The position numbers were made by a program, and so were the translations under genes. DNA of 64,000 nucleotides from Cucumis sativus. Lineage: Eukaryota > Streptophyta > Magnoliopsida > Cucurbitales > Cucurbitaceae. The notes beneath the pieces are model-generated. The model saw nothing but the letters and a program-made list of their open reading frames with translations, was not told the DNA's origin and did not search any database. Shown here piece after piece: positions 1-12,400 of this stretch (position 1 is the stretch's first letter; the number at the start of each line of letters is the position of its first letter). Location of the stretch: positions 29,840,272 through 29,904,271 of the forward strand of contig NC_026659.2 in NCBI RefSeq assembly GCF_000004075.3. The letters run 5' to 3'.

Positions 1-2272
1 TTTCAACCGTGAGTTTCCGTCTTCCTCTTTGTCGTGGGTTTTGGTTCTCCTCTTCGTGGTGGGTTTTTGTCTTTCTCTCGTCGACTTTTTTCTTCAGATC
101 TCAATGTGCATCTTGTTCTCCATAAGACTACAAAAAGACCTTATTATCTAGGTTTGATAATTTTATTCTTTTATGTTTAGTGGAGGACATATATTTTTGT
201 TTGATGTTTAATTGAATTAAATGCGAATAAAACAAAAAATAAATTTCAAAGAAAATTAGGAAACAAGAAACAGTTATTAAGCACATTTTCTGTTTCTGTT
301 TTTTTTTTTTAAGAAACAAGAAATATAAACAATTATAAACACATTCTTGTTCCTTATTCTAAAAAAAGAAGGAACACGAAACCAAAACTAAAACATAAAA
401 CAAGAAATAGAAAACGAGAAAGTTACCAAACAGATCCTAAAATTTTAAGATGAACTTTTTTAGCCTTAGATTTTAAAAAGGTTCAACCATCATACTTCAA
501 TAGTTTTTAAAATTATGTTACGTTTAAAATTTATTCTTTTCATTTAAAATTTCATATAATTATTTTAATTATAAGTATAAAGATATTCAATGAATCTTTT
601 GAACATACTTTTAAAGGATTTGAGGGATATACTTCGAATTAAAATTTAGTTCCAAACCGACATATTGTTTTATACTTAGGGACTAAAAAAGTAATATTCT
701 TTAAAAAAAATAAAAGAAGAATAAGCACAAATTGCAAAAACCATCTATAATGGTAGTTGCAATTATACCCCTTAGACTTAAAAAAAAATGATAAATACAC
801 TCCTAAACTTCTAAAAATATATATTGAAATTTGATCTAAAAACATACAATAATTGTAAAAATTAAATTGAATCCTTTAATTTATATAATTATCCCGTTTA
901 TACAACTATGTAATTTTGTAAGTGTAATTTTAAAATTCGAATAGCTTTGAGAACTCAACTTATAATTTCAAAATTTTAAAAGGATGATTTTGCAATTTGT
1001 CTAAAGATTAAACTCTCTTTTTCTCCCTCTTGGAAGAGATAGAGATGAACTGTACACATTGACATTTAGCTTTTATGGAAATTTGTTTGCTTATGATAAT
1101 TTTTTTTTACAGATTTTAGAGCTAATTTTAACAATTAGGTTAATTTATTTATGGATAATCACGAATGTAATTTTTATTTTTAAATTTCATAACATTTATT
1201 TTAAGTTTTTCAAATAAATATAAACAAACTTTTGCAATAGAAAGTTAATAATAAAAACAGTTTGTAATAGAAAGTTAATAGTAAAAACACTGTATTGAGT
1301 GAGCTGTGATAATTATTAGAATCTTAGTTTTTAGGTAATTTGTACTATTGATGTTATTCTTCGTTACTTTTCTTTCTAAAAATATATAGTCTAGGAGATC
1401 GAACCTCAAATTTTAAAACTGTCGTTAAAAGATGAGTTATGTTTGCATTGATAATCTGGTTTACTAAATAACAATAAAAAGTTTAGTTTTCAATTAGTAA
1501 ATAAACAAAAACAAATATTTAAGAAAAAAATATGGTAGTTGTAAGTAATGGATGAAAAACTAGAAAATTATACGTTCTTTTGAATGACAACGTAAAAAAA
1601 ATAAGAGATAAGAATGAGACTAACACGAGTTTTGAATAATCTAACGAGATTTCACTAAAATAAAATGTTTCAAAATTGATGGCGTGTTAAATCAATGTAT
1701 CTATTCATATAATTTATTAACCACTATCAATATATATATATATATAAAAATCATTCTCATTCATGTGAAGTAAATCGGATTAAAGAAATGAATCCATCAT
1801 AGATTATATCATAACTAACACGAACAAAATATTTACAAAATGTGATACTCTGTCAAGGATAAACGAAGATACGTGGCCGTTTGTGTTTATATAACTTGAT
1901 CTATAGTAGTTTGCGATATTCGCAAATTCGTTTAAAAAAAGAATTGCATTTAAAATAATTTATCAAATAAATATGTAGAGAGGTTGGATAAGATAAAAGT
2001 AGGAGAAGGTAAGATAGTTTCTTTTGGTAGGAACATATTAAATTCTCTTAATCAATAGATTGTACTCTTTTGTTCTTTGATTATATATATCAAAAAGAAA
2101 GAGAGTGGAAAGAAAAAAAGTTTGAATTTATACAAAAATGATGGTATATTTGAAAATTTATGGTTTGGAGATTACATATTTTGAAGCTCTTGAAACTGAT
2201 TGAAGAAACAAAAGAGAAACAATGGGAACAACATCCTCATATCTGTTGGGCCAAACAGATTTTTGGCTTTGG
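1..2272. other. AT-rich intergenic spacer, no gene seen
   Basis: No open frame here has a recognisable domain, and the longest are 60-70 codons of low-complexity Lys/Phe/Ile-rich translation. The first ~110 bases are less AT-rich and pyrimidine-rich on the + strand; they could be the edge of a feature lying mostly outside the window. The rest is AT-rich filler with a short (TA)n run near 1730-1745. Confidence 0.5.
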
Positions 2273-2857
2273 CTATTGACTATTCTTCCTCTTATTCTTA
2301 TCATAATTATGATTATAGCTGAATCTGTTTCCTCCTTTTCTTGCATCTGAAATCAATTGCTTCTTGAACATTACAATGAAAGCTTCAACTCTTTCATTCA
2401 ATTCCTCTTTTGATAACTCTATTTCTTCTTCTTCTTCTTCTTCAATTTCATCTTCTTCTTTGATTTCATCTTCTTCTTTTATAGCCTCTTTGATCTCTCT
2501 GTTTTCAATCTTCTTCTGCTTTGTTTTATCTTCTTCTTTCTTAGCCTCCTCCAACTCTCTCTTTTCAATCTTCTTCAGCTTTGTTTTACCACTTGTCTCT
2601 TGTTTTTGGGTTTCACTGTAATTTGCAGGATTTGCAGGATTTGAAGTGAAGAAAATTGCAACAAGAATAAGGTTTAAAACAAGGAAAACCCAGATCCGCC
2701 ATTGCTCAACCAAGAACATAACAACAGCTAATTTCTTCAAGCAAGTTGCCATTAACAATGCTGTTCCAGCTGATAACAAAGCATTCCTTATAGAATCTTT
2801 ATCTTCAAACTCTCCTCCTTGCTTTAATTCTCTGTTAATTTCTTCTGTCCTCCACAT
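2273..2857 (-). CDS. DUF4408/DUF761-type small membrane protein
   Basis: This single-exon frame encodes 194 aa, with ATG at 2857 and TAG at 2273-2275. Residues ~27-50 and ~55-72 are hydrophobic, and the second segment (WVFLVLNLILVAIFF) resembles the DUF4408 membrane segment. A charged Lys/Glu region follows, holding two consecutive 20-residue repeats (91-110 and 111-130) and a run of nine acidic residues (138-146). The stretch ELNERVEAFIVMFKKQ near residues 152-167 matches the C-terminal DUF761 motif (ELNxRVEAFI). Plants have many such proteins, often called cotton-fibre-expressed-like, and their biochemical role is unknown. The gene is isolated by about 2 kb on each side. Predicted: a membrane-anchored protein with a long acidic cytosolic tail. 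The domain call is from motif memory; the reading frame is secure. Confidence 0.85.
   Translation of the reverse strand: MWRTEEINRELKQGGEFEDKDSIRNALLSAGTALLMATCLKKLAVVMFLVEQWRIWVFLVLNLILVAIFFTSNPANPANYSETQKQETSGKTKLKKIEKRELEEAKKEEDKTKQKKIENREIKEAIKEEDEIKEEDEIEEEEEEEIELSKEELNERVEAFIVMFKKQLISDARKGGNRFSYNHNYDKNKRKNSQ
2468..2587 (-). repeat. 60-bp in-frame tandem duplication within the DUF761 gene
   Basis: Two adjacent 60-base units encode residues 91-110 (KTKLKKIEKRELEEAKKEED) and 111-130 (KTKQKKIENREIKEAIKEED), 15 of 20 residues identical. The unit length is a multiple of three, so the frame is kept. A (TTC)-rich stretch immediately downstream encodes the poly-acidic run. Confidence 0.85.
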
Positions 2858-3326
2858 GTTTGATGAAATTACTCACAAATTTTTTTAAATGGGTTTGCTT
2901 CAAGTTAAACTCCCAAAATTTCGGTGGGTTTATATAGAGGAATTGAGTATTGTTTTTTGGTGGGTTGTGAGATGAGAGTGGGGCCAACAATGGAAGCAGG
3001 CTTTAATGATATCTAAGGGGACAAAGGTGCAGTTGCTGGGGAAGACAAGAAGACAGAGATGTTAAAGCCTGCAATTTTTCACTGCCATTGCCATTGCCTT
3101 TTCTTTTTTTTAAAAAAAAAAAAAAAAACTTTTTCTTGGTTTGTTTATGATTGCTTTGATTCAAGTTAGGAAAAGGTTTTTGAAGTTGGGAAGGTGGTGC
3201 TAAGATTTGTTCAAATGTTTCATTGTTGGGGCCTGGCGTGCTCTATTTCTTTCATTCTATCAAAGTTTTATAATGCTACTTTTTTTTAACTTTGTTGGAA
3301 ATCGGTCACACCTCTAAGTTCTCAAA

Positions 3327-3404
3327 CTTATGAAAAATTAATTCATAAGTAGATATTATAAATTGAACTCATATCTACCTACTTATGAGTTAATTATTCA
3401 TAAG
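3327..3404. repeat. Imperfect inverted repeat (foldback)
   Basis: The left arm at 3327-3356 (cttatg...agatat) is the near reverse complement of the right arm at 3371-3404 (atatct...cataag), with ~14 bases between them. The arms differ by a few substitutions and a small indel. It may be a tiny MITE-like remnant or a chance AT palindrome; no target-site duplication was identified. Confidence 0.5.
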
Positions 3405-4789
3405 TTTTTCACATACCTAAATGTTGTAGAGTTAGTCCGGTTGTTCAATAAGAATAGTTGAGGTGGATGTAAATTTTTTCCAAACACCCACAAATATAAA
3501 ATAAATAAATAACTCAAATAGGATTTTAGATTACTATTCTGTATGTAATTGTATTCAGCAAGAAGAATTTTTTTTTCTTAATTTCTAAAAAGTGTTGGGT
3601 TATTTTATTAGTTGTCATCCTTACGTCACAAGGAATTGACCCATATAGTTATAGTGAAAAATGCAAAATATCACTCTTGTAATCTTAAGCATTGAATTAT
3701 GTTCTCAGCATTTTAAAAGAAAAAATGTTTCATTGCATCTTGAAAAGGTTCACTTTAGCCTTTTCAAGCTTTGTTTTTGAGAAATTTCAATGAGATGAGT
3801 AATATTAGGGTAACTTGAAGCTTTGGCCTTCTTACAAAACATCATCATAGCAACAAACATGAGTCTTTTCTCATTATGGCTAATGTATAATCCATTCTTT
3901 ACGACACCTTTGTCGTAGTGCGAATAAAATTGAACTTTTTGTTGGGGATTTGGTATAAAAGCAAACAAGGCAAGTGAATGAAACTGAACTTTAACACGAA
4001 AAAAAAAATTAACCTGAACTAGAAAAAAAACGTCATTGCAAGGATTTGAACATAAAACTTAAGCTAATGTGTTTTTTTTTGCTTTTGAAATTTATCTTTG
4101 TTTCTTCTCAATTTATCTTATGATTTTTGTTTTCTTTAGTTTAAGCAACATTTAAATTCATCAAAGTGAGCTTAACTAAGTGGTGTTGACATGATTTTCA
4201 TACTAGTAGTAAAAAGATATAAGAAATATTGAATTTCCAGTTAAGTTCTAAAACAAAAATAAGCTTTTCAAATCTAATTTTTTTTAGTTTGAAATTGCCT
4301 GGTAGAAAATGGATATATGCTTAAAGAAATCTATTTGAATCAAAGAAGAACGAAATAAAATATTGGGAGGAGAGAATCCAATGTCTTGGAAAGGGATAAT
4401 CAGGTGCAAAAGATCTCATTTTCTTTCCTTTTAGCGCTAAAAAGTCTCAGCTTTCATCAGTCAGAGAAGCAATGTAATGTCAATGTCAATGCCAATGATG
4501 AAGAAACATCAATTCAAAAATAAGAAAGGAAAAAGAAAAGGTAGACATATAAATTCAAAGGCATGCTTACTTCAACACATCTTGTGTTACATGTATCATC
4601 ACAAAATGGACCCTACTTGTTTCATTTTTACATAATCAACACGTTGAAGCTAATAATTAATTACTACTCCTCAATCCTCCTATCTTCTTTTTGTTATTGA
4701 TTCATGTTTCTATAAATTAAACTAAATAAATATTTAGCCATAAACTATGTGAAGAAGACACAAGTAAAAAACTGCACAGAATGATCTAT

Positions 4790-4792
<3 letters not shown>

Positions 4793-4820
<28 letters not shown>
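4793..4820. repeat. (CT)n microsatellite
   Basis: Uninterrupted TC/CT dinucleotide run of about 28 bases, ~145 bases downstream of the coiled-coil gene's stop codon. Confidence 0.9.
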
Positions 4821-4824
<4 letters not shown>

Positions 4825-4964
4825 AATGAATCTAAACACCAATCAAGTGGATTTTTTTGGAAAAGAAAATTCTGAAGAACAACTCACAGGAGGGCTGACG
4901 TGCTTGATTCCCAATCATTATCTAGGTTCTGATGGTGTTGAAGGATGAAAAGAAATCACCATTA

Positions 4965-7900
4965 TTACTCCCATCTTTTTCTAGACAAGGATACGAGCTG
5001 CCGGAAAAAATAAAAAGGTAAAAAGTTAGCTATTTGAAACAATGCACTTAAGATTTTAACCAACCAAATGATGAGAAAGTAAGGACAGAAATTCATTAAG
5101 TGCTTGTGCAAGTGTTCTATAAAGATCATGGAAATTGCAAGGAACATAATCAATAGTAGTCTTACTAAAATTATAGTGCGAAAAAGTGGAAAAGGAAATC
5201 TTTTTGCTTCAAATTTCACATTAAAATTTTCTAGTCGAACGTTGAAAACTTAACTCTAAAACTTAAAGGTGTGTTTCGATTATCTTCCAAGAGTTTAATT
5301 TTAAAAAAAAGTTAAATTGAAGTTCGATAAATACTAAAAATAACTTTGAAACGCTTTTAAAACAACATTTTTTAGATTTTTTTTCTCTAGTCAATCCAAA
5401 AAGCCTCCAAATAATGCAAGCCAGAGCAACTACTAGATAAAGTCTCAACATCCTATATCAGTTCATCACACGTTCAAAATTGAAAAGGGAGAATGTGTAA
5501 GAAACCTGACGAGCAACTTGAGACAACTGTCGACTCTCCCTCGTCGATTCTCCGATCAAGTTAGACCTCTCAAACTCAGGCTCAAACTTTAGTTTCTCAC
5601 GCAAACTTTTTGCATTGCTCTTTCCTGGAGAAATATTTTCATCAGAAATGTCTATTGCTTCCCTCTTGCGTTTTCTTTGCCTTGTACATCTAAGAATCAT
5701 TTTCTTGTCTACTTGGCAAGGAGAATAGTTTGTAACTTCACATATTTGCTCGCATTTTGTATCAGGATTCATTTCAGAGTTCGACTTAGAACTTGGAAAA
5801 ATCAAATTCCTAATTCCACCACTATCCTGTTTCACCGTCAATGCAGTCAAATCTTTCTTACTGTGTGCTGCATTCTCGAGGACTTTGGATTTATTGACCT
5901 TAACACTGGCAGTAACACTAGGGAGAACTGATAAAGAATCAATATAACTTTCTGTTGATGCGAGTTCTGGATCCAAGCAGGTTAATTTCTTCATCTTCCT
6001 TTGATGCTTAGTTATGTTGAAATGATCTTCACCAGATTTCCTATTATCATTAACTAGATTAATGGAAGTACTACATGGAGATAGGACAAAAGACTTATCG
6101 CAAGGATTGATAGGCTGATCGGGAGAGTGACCATTTAAATTCCCTGTTTTCATGTTTCCTTTTGGTTGCTCTTGAATAGAATCCCAACTTGCATCTTTGT
6201 AACTGACAATTTTATGCTCCTCCGGCGAACGAGAACTTAGTGTCACCTTTCCACTACCAACCATCAGAGGTGGTCGATATTCACTCTTATCAGATCTCAC
6301 GTCACCATCTTTCAATTGTGGCTTGCAAATGGAAATGATGCATGATGGATGATGAGGTTTCGTGAGTTGACTAGCATGCAACCTGCAAGTGCCTGTTTTA
6401 CATTTTCCAAATTGAGACGTGTTTCTTAATGAATGGAGCTTTACGGATCTCTTTAACACAGCACCATGACAATTCTTTTTTATATCGGTCTTTCCAGTTC
6501 TGATAGAGAGGCCTCTTTCCTCCTTGTTCCTTCTTTTTACTAAAGGTTCCTTTCCCTCAAGGACCTGGCTATCTTTTACATCAATACCTAGAGGTAAACC
6601 ATAATCCAGGAAATTCCTTTCTAGCGAACGAATTCTCTGGGGGCACCTCTTACTAGATAACCTATGCTCCTTGATTCTCAGTACTGTGGAGGTAGAGTCA
6701 GAATCATGAGAATGAATTATGTCAACGTGAGAAGCAGATAAGTGATCGATAGACCTTGGCACACTATTGTACATTGCTTGAGCAATCTGTTCCATCTTCG
6801 TGCTATTTAAATTAGAAGACACTGTTTGCAGTTCTGGTGAGGAAGGACGGGAAGAATCCGGCTCAAGGGTAGACCGACTGGAGAAAGTAATTTTATTCAT
6901 AATCTTTCCTTCCATTGGCTGCATTTTGTCTTTCTTTTCCTTCTCCAACTGGTTTTTTGCCTCTTTCAACTGCATTCTAAGATCTGTTATCACATCCTCT
7001 GCCTTGTGAAGTTTTGCTTCAAGCTCTTCAACTTTTCTCCTCTGGCATAATGACGTTATTTCTGCTTCATGCATCTGCAAAGGAGAATGGTATGCCCATT
7101 TGGATGAAATAAGAAAAAACAGTTAGAAATGGCTACTACAGTAGTGATGATATTTCTGCCCATATTCCAAGTTCCAACTATAATAAATTCAGTGATTGGA
7201 AATGGCCACCACAGTAATAAACCAAGAGAGGTTTGCATTGGTAGGTCACTTATAGAAGTTTGAAAGTCGCAAAGAAAGTGAAATTTTCATTTGGTCCCTT
7301 TTTTATAGAAACCGTCATACTGCTGGAAACTTACAAAGGTAGTTCCTAAGTTGGGATTTATCTCTTTCTATCTGCTGCTTTTGTCTTAAGGAGGCTGAGA
7401 CACCGATGATTTTTCTCCCTTGCCCTTTTTGTTCAAAAGGTTTGGTACTTCGGTGTAGTTATATTCCGAAAAAGGTGGATCTCTGGCTTGTGTCGAGTGT
7501 AGGAGGAAAGGTGTTTAATGGCAAAGCCAAAATTTTTTAAAACTGTGCGGTGAGAGCTACTTTATCCTATTTGAAAAGAGAATAAAAAAACTCTTACATA
7601 ACTCATTAAGCATCAGTGGGACAGAATAAACCTATGTATAACAGAAAGATAACCAATACGAAGGGGCTTTGTTGCTAAACAACTTTAACAAACTAATCGA
7701 AGTGTATTATGTAATATTTTTAAAGATAGAACGACCTCAGTGGATTCCTTTTGAAGCGGTGTTCAAAGAGCAAGAAATGTTTTTGTAGAAACAGCCTCTC
7801 ATGAATGGAAAACTTTGATTACGTAACTTTCTTTTGGGTGGGAGGAAATTCTATCTACTCCCAGCTCCCAGGTTTTGTTATTATCATAATTATTATTTTA

Positions 7901-9442
7901 TTTTTATTATTTTTGTTTGAGATACATAAGACTCCTGTTTCACAAATTTATTTGCTTGACGAAAGTTCAAATTCCATTTGTCAGCTAACATCAAACTCTT
8001 AATCTTTATGAATCCCGACTTGTTTTAACATCTTGTTAAGCAACATTTAATACAGAACTTGACATAATAAAACAAATGATGACTACACTTCCATGAAATT
8101 AGTTTAACTTTTCAAGTAAACTAATGCAAATAATTAAAGTCATATCTTAGTGACGGAATGTCTCAGACTATCAATCAAATTTACAATTGGGAAAGAGCCT
8201 TAAATCATATGTAGAAGTTAAAACTCTAACCATTTGCAAGAAACGATAATCAAGCAATCATAAAATTTCAGATCACCTTCAACAAAGGGTTTGCTCTTTG
8301 CTGAATATTGTTAGGTACAGTAATTCCAAAGCTAGGAAATTTAATTACGAGAAGGATAATCCAAAAAGTATCCAATTGCGTTCTGTTTCAGATGCCATTA
8401 ACTTGAAGTACTCGTATCCACTGATGGTTCTAGTCCTCCAGGGGCTAGATAAAACTCAAATGTCCCCATAAAACCTCAAACGAACTCACAAGCAAAACTT
8501 AAACGCAGAGGTCATTATAAATGGGAAAAAAGTGTCTAACCCACCCATCTAGGATATAATGAAAAATAACAACATAAATAAAGATCCCAATATAGCATTC
8601 AATAAATTAGAGATACATGCAACAAAAATATCAATTGAATTGTCGAAGGCAATAATGAGAAATTCAAATCTAGCTAATACTTTTGTCCGTAGTTAAAACT
8701 CCATTGAGAATATCATACAGTATCACTATTTGGATTCGAATATGTTGCTGGCTAATAAAGGTACTCCCCTTTATACATTCAGTTGGGAACTTATATATTT
8801 ATAACATTGCCTTATACACAACCCAAGCAGCCAAATAACCATTGTGTAATACGTACAAGAAATGAACATGAAGAACATGTCATTCTATAGTAAAATTTTG
8901 CAGAACTATTACAATGTAGAAAAGCACAGCTACTCATCAAGCCGTAAGAAGCAAACACAATGATAAACATCCCAAATACGCAGCAATTTACGCTGCCATA
9001 ATCAATCAATCAATTTTGAGAAGGAATCAAAAAGTAGAAAAGACGAAAGTTAAGATAGTATTAGAACAAAATTTACCTTGGAATCGATCATGTTCTTCAA
9101 GCGAAGGAGCATCCTGAGTGCCTCATCCTTGACAGAAGAAAGATCCTGCTGGAGACAAAGCACTTTACGCTCGGATACCATTACACGAGCCGCAGCCTCC
9201 TTCACCGTGTTCAAGATTATATCAGCATAAGCCGTTTTGAGAGCCATCATTTTCTGAAAACAGTAAAAAAGAATCAAATAACGAAAAACGTAATAATGTT
9301 TTCCAGTACAAAAACAAAGAAGATACCGATACTTCCAAAGCTCCAAAAACAAAGAAAAGATGATGCGTTGAATGAAGGTAATCCGATTAAAGAAACAAAA
9401 AATGCGGAAGTGAATGAATAGTACCTGGCGTTCGTCATCCAT
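4965..9442 (-). CDS. Coiled-coil nuclear-type protein, four exons
   Basis: Exons on the minus strand are 9425-9442, 9077-9253, 5506-7074 and 4965-4997, all joining in phase 0, for 598 aa. The start ATG is at 9442; exon 1 encodes only six residues (MDDERQ). Residues 7-65 (TAYADIILNTVKEAAARV...) and 66-125 (EVEELEAKL-type heptads, Lys/Glu rich) look like coiled coil. The remainder is Ser/Lys-rich and probably disordered, with a basic stretch RQRKRKRE at about 531-538 that could be a nuclear localisation signal. The protein ends RQLVSLSRKRWE, its last ten residues coming from a 33-base final exon. I recognise the pattern of an uncharacterised plant-specific family but cannot name a function. Intron 2 is ~2.0 kb and intron 3 508 bases, both without genes. 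Reading straight past the exon 3 donor (CAG|GT at 5506/5505) would replace the true end with 16 unrelated residues. Confidence 0.82.
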
Positions 9443-12400
9443 GGCTGAATAAATAAAAATTTGGAGCAAGAACTGAAAGATCAACTGAAACTGAAACACA
9501 ACTCAACTGAACTAAAAACTTCAGCTATGAAATGGAATCTGTTGTCATTGCAATGGCTTTGAGATTTGAATTTGGTTAGATGCAGGAGGGAGGGGGGTGG
9601 GATTCCTATGGTAGTTTGGGGAGCATTTCGGCGGGGGAGCGGTTTCGGTTAAGAGGAAGGAAGGGGGGCTGAAAAAACGACGGCGTTTAAAGAGAAAACG
9701 ACAGCGTTTGGAGGGAACCTTCGACGTGAGCGATTGAGATGCTTAGTTTTCAAAGGCGCGCAAGAAAGAAGGAAATTTGGGGGGTGGGACCCATGTGAAA
9801 AATAATTTGTTAAATAAAATTAAATCTGGAAATGTACTTTCGGCATTTTATTTCTTTATTGTTAAATTTTTAGAGCGCGGTTTGTTAAGGCTCTATTCTT
9901 CCAATTTCAAAATTTGAAACCATAAGGTCGTTAAAACGTAGGCCCATTTTAACATCATCATTTTCAAAATGCACACTACTTTTTCCTTTTCTTCTCCTCC
10001 CAAAATACGAAAATCATATATGAACTTCATATTTGAGAGTAGTTTTAAAAGAGGTAAAATCGAATTAAGAATTATTGAGTTTTACAAATGAATGAATGAA
10101 AGAACTACAAATTTCAAAGTGTTTTATTTTATTTTTGGTCACAATCAAAACAATAGAGTCAAGCAATTAAAGTGGTTCAAATCTAGGGTTTATTCCAATG
10201 ATGAAAATCAGGACTAGCTTTAGCCCAAGCTCAAGTTTAATTGTTGGGCCTAAAAGTTAATTGAGCATAAGCTCACCTTTTTTGTTTGAGCTAACATCAT
10301 TTTTTTAAAGGAGAAATATAATAGAAAGATTTGAGTTAGATGTAAAAGTTGCGAGTTGGATTCTAAATTGATTTGAATTATTGTTACGTAAGTTTTATTT
10401 AAAGTCATTATATATCAATTAAACTATATGTTAAATTTGACTAGCTGTTATTATTAAATGATTAGTAAAATTATACGATTAAGAAAGTTTTTGAAAGTTG
10501 ACATTTTTATTAATATTTTTTTTAAAAAATCAAACTTATTACTATGTTCCTTAATGGGACTTTTTGTAAAAAAAAGAAAAATTATGATAATAAAATTAAT
10601 GTTACAACATTTTTTAAATTTACAAAAATAACATATTTAAAAATAATAACTACTGTTATTAATTACTTGTTATAATTGTTATAATTATTACGCACCATAA
10701 AGTTAGTGATGGGAGTATAAAACAAAAGAAAAGGAAAAAAGAAATATTAAAATGAGAGTTTAGATTGTAGAGGACGCGTTAAGAATTTGAATTGCCAAAA
10801 AAGTATACGAAAGTTATGATAGTTTTTTAAAGCAATTAAATGGGAAAAAAAAGAAGATTGTCTCAAGAAATCATTACTTAGTTGACAAAATTGAATCAAA
10901 TAAAAATATATAATTTATTTTTAAAAAATAGAATAAAATGATAGTAAAAGGTTAAAAAAAATCTTAGGAAATATTATTGATAGATATACTTTTTGATAAC
11001 CACTAGAAAAGAAGAGGAATCCACGTAAATTCATATGAAACAACTTAATGAGTGGTGGTGGTCCATTTTTCAAAATAGAGAGTCTAGAAATATGAAACAA
11101 ATTTATATTCAATACATCCCTCCTAAAATAAACTAGTACCCATATAATAAAATTTATTTGTAATTTAGTGGTATATTTAGAAATCTTGTTATAATTCAGT
11201 TAAAAATAAGTAAGAAATGGAGACTACCGATATTGGTATTATTTGAGTTATAAAATAATTAAGGGAACTATGAGCCTATGTTAGATTTGTTGGTGATGAT
11301 ATAACCCTATAGAAACTGTTATGCAAATAAATAATTACCCTTTTAACTTACTTGTATGAATGATTAAAATTTATGGTAGATATTAAAAGATAAAGACTAA
11401 TAAATATTTTTATTGAAAATTTGTATTAGTGGTGATATAAGGGTCTAATAATGGTAAAAGTTAGAATCAATGGGTCAACTAATTCATTATTAAGCACCTT
11501 TTTGCCCACCCCGTTCTAGCACAAACACCACAGAAATTAAAGTTTTAGGGAGAACATATGTTTGAAAAAATGCTTTTACGTAAATTGGTTTAACGCGTCT
11601 ATCAAATTTTAAATTGTAGTTAATAGTTTGTCTAATTCAAGTTTATAGATTTTCATTAAGGATGTATTTTAGTTTGTTCATCGATATTGAAGATAATTTT
11701 TTTATTATATTTTATCAACATTGACGAAAAATAACAAATTTATCGTCAAAATATCATTAACTTTGACTTATATTAATAATAAGAAATTTAAATTATGAAA
11801 ACGTGAAAAGAAAATTTATAATAGGCTAGGATAAAGAATTATAAAAAATAGTGATATTTTTATATACTATTTTTAAAAAAGAGATAAAGAAAATGGTTTT
11901 GTAAAAAAAAAAAAAAGTAAATTGTACGCCGTTCTAAACTCCACAACTTTTCATTAGAAAAACTACCTATAACTAAACTTTGTTTCTTATTTCGGTGGAT
12001 GAACTTCTAAAATCGTTTGTTAAATAAATTTGATGGTTAAGATTTAAATAGGTAAAATGACTTGACCTTCAATGTGGCAACAATGGGTAATTAAATTTGT
12101 ATTTGGAAGGAAGATCACCTAGAAAATAATAAAAGAACTGTACATTAATATGGTATAGACGACAACTCGCACTTTGATACTATATTACTAGTAAAGAGTC
12201 AAACTTACCTCTTTTGTTACTTTATTTACGGGCTTGAATGGCCTAAACCTTCTCTCTTTAATTAGGGTTTCTCCGTAGCTCTCATACTCTTATTTTTCTG
12301 TTATGAGATTCATTACAACATAAACACGTTACTTGGTGGTTTGGTTTTAGGCTAAAGTACTCAATTACTTCTCCATTTGAGGATCGCGTTGGATTGAATC

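Larger units (their letters stand above)
2858..4964. other. Intergenic spacer between the DUF761 and coiled-coil genes
   Basis: No protein-coding signal. It contains an A/T-run palindrome near 3100-3130, an imperfect foldback at 3327-3404 and a (CT)n microsatellite at 4793-4820. The open frame at 3750-3968 has no recognisable features. The stretch just above 2857 should hold the promoter of the DUF761 gene. Confidence 0.5.
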
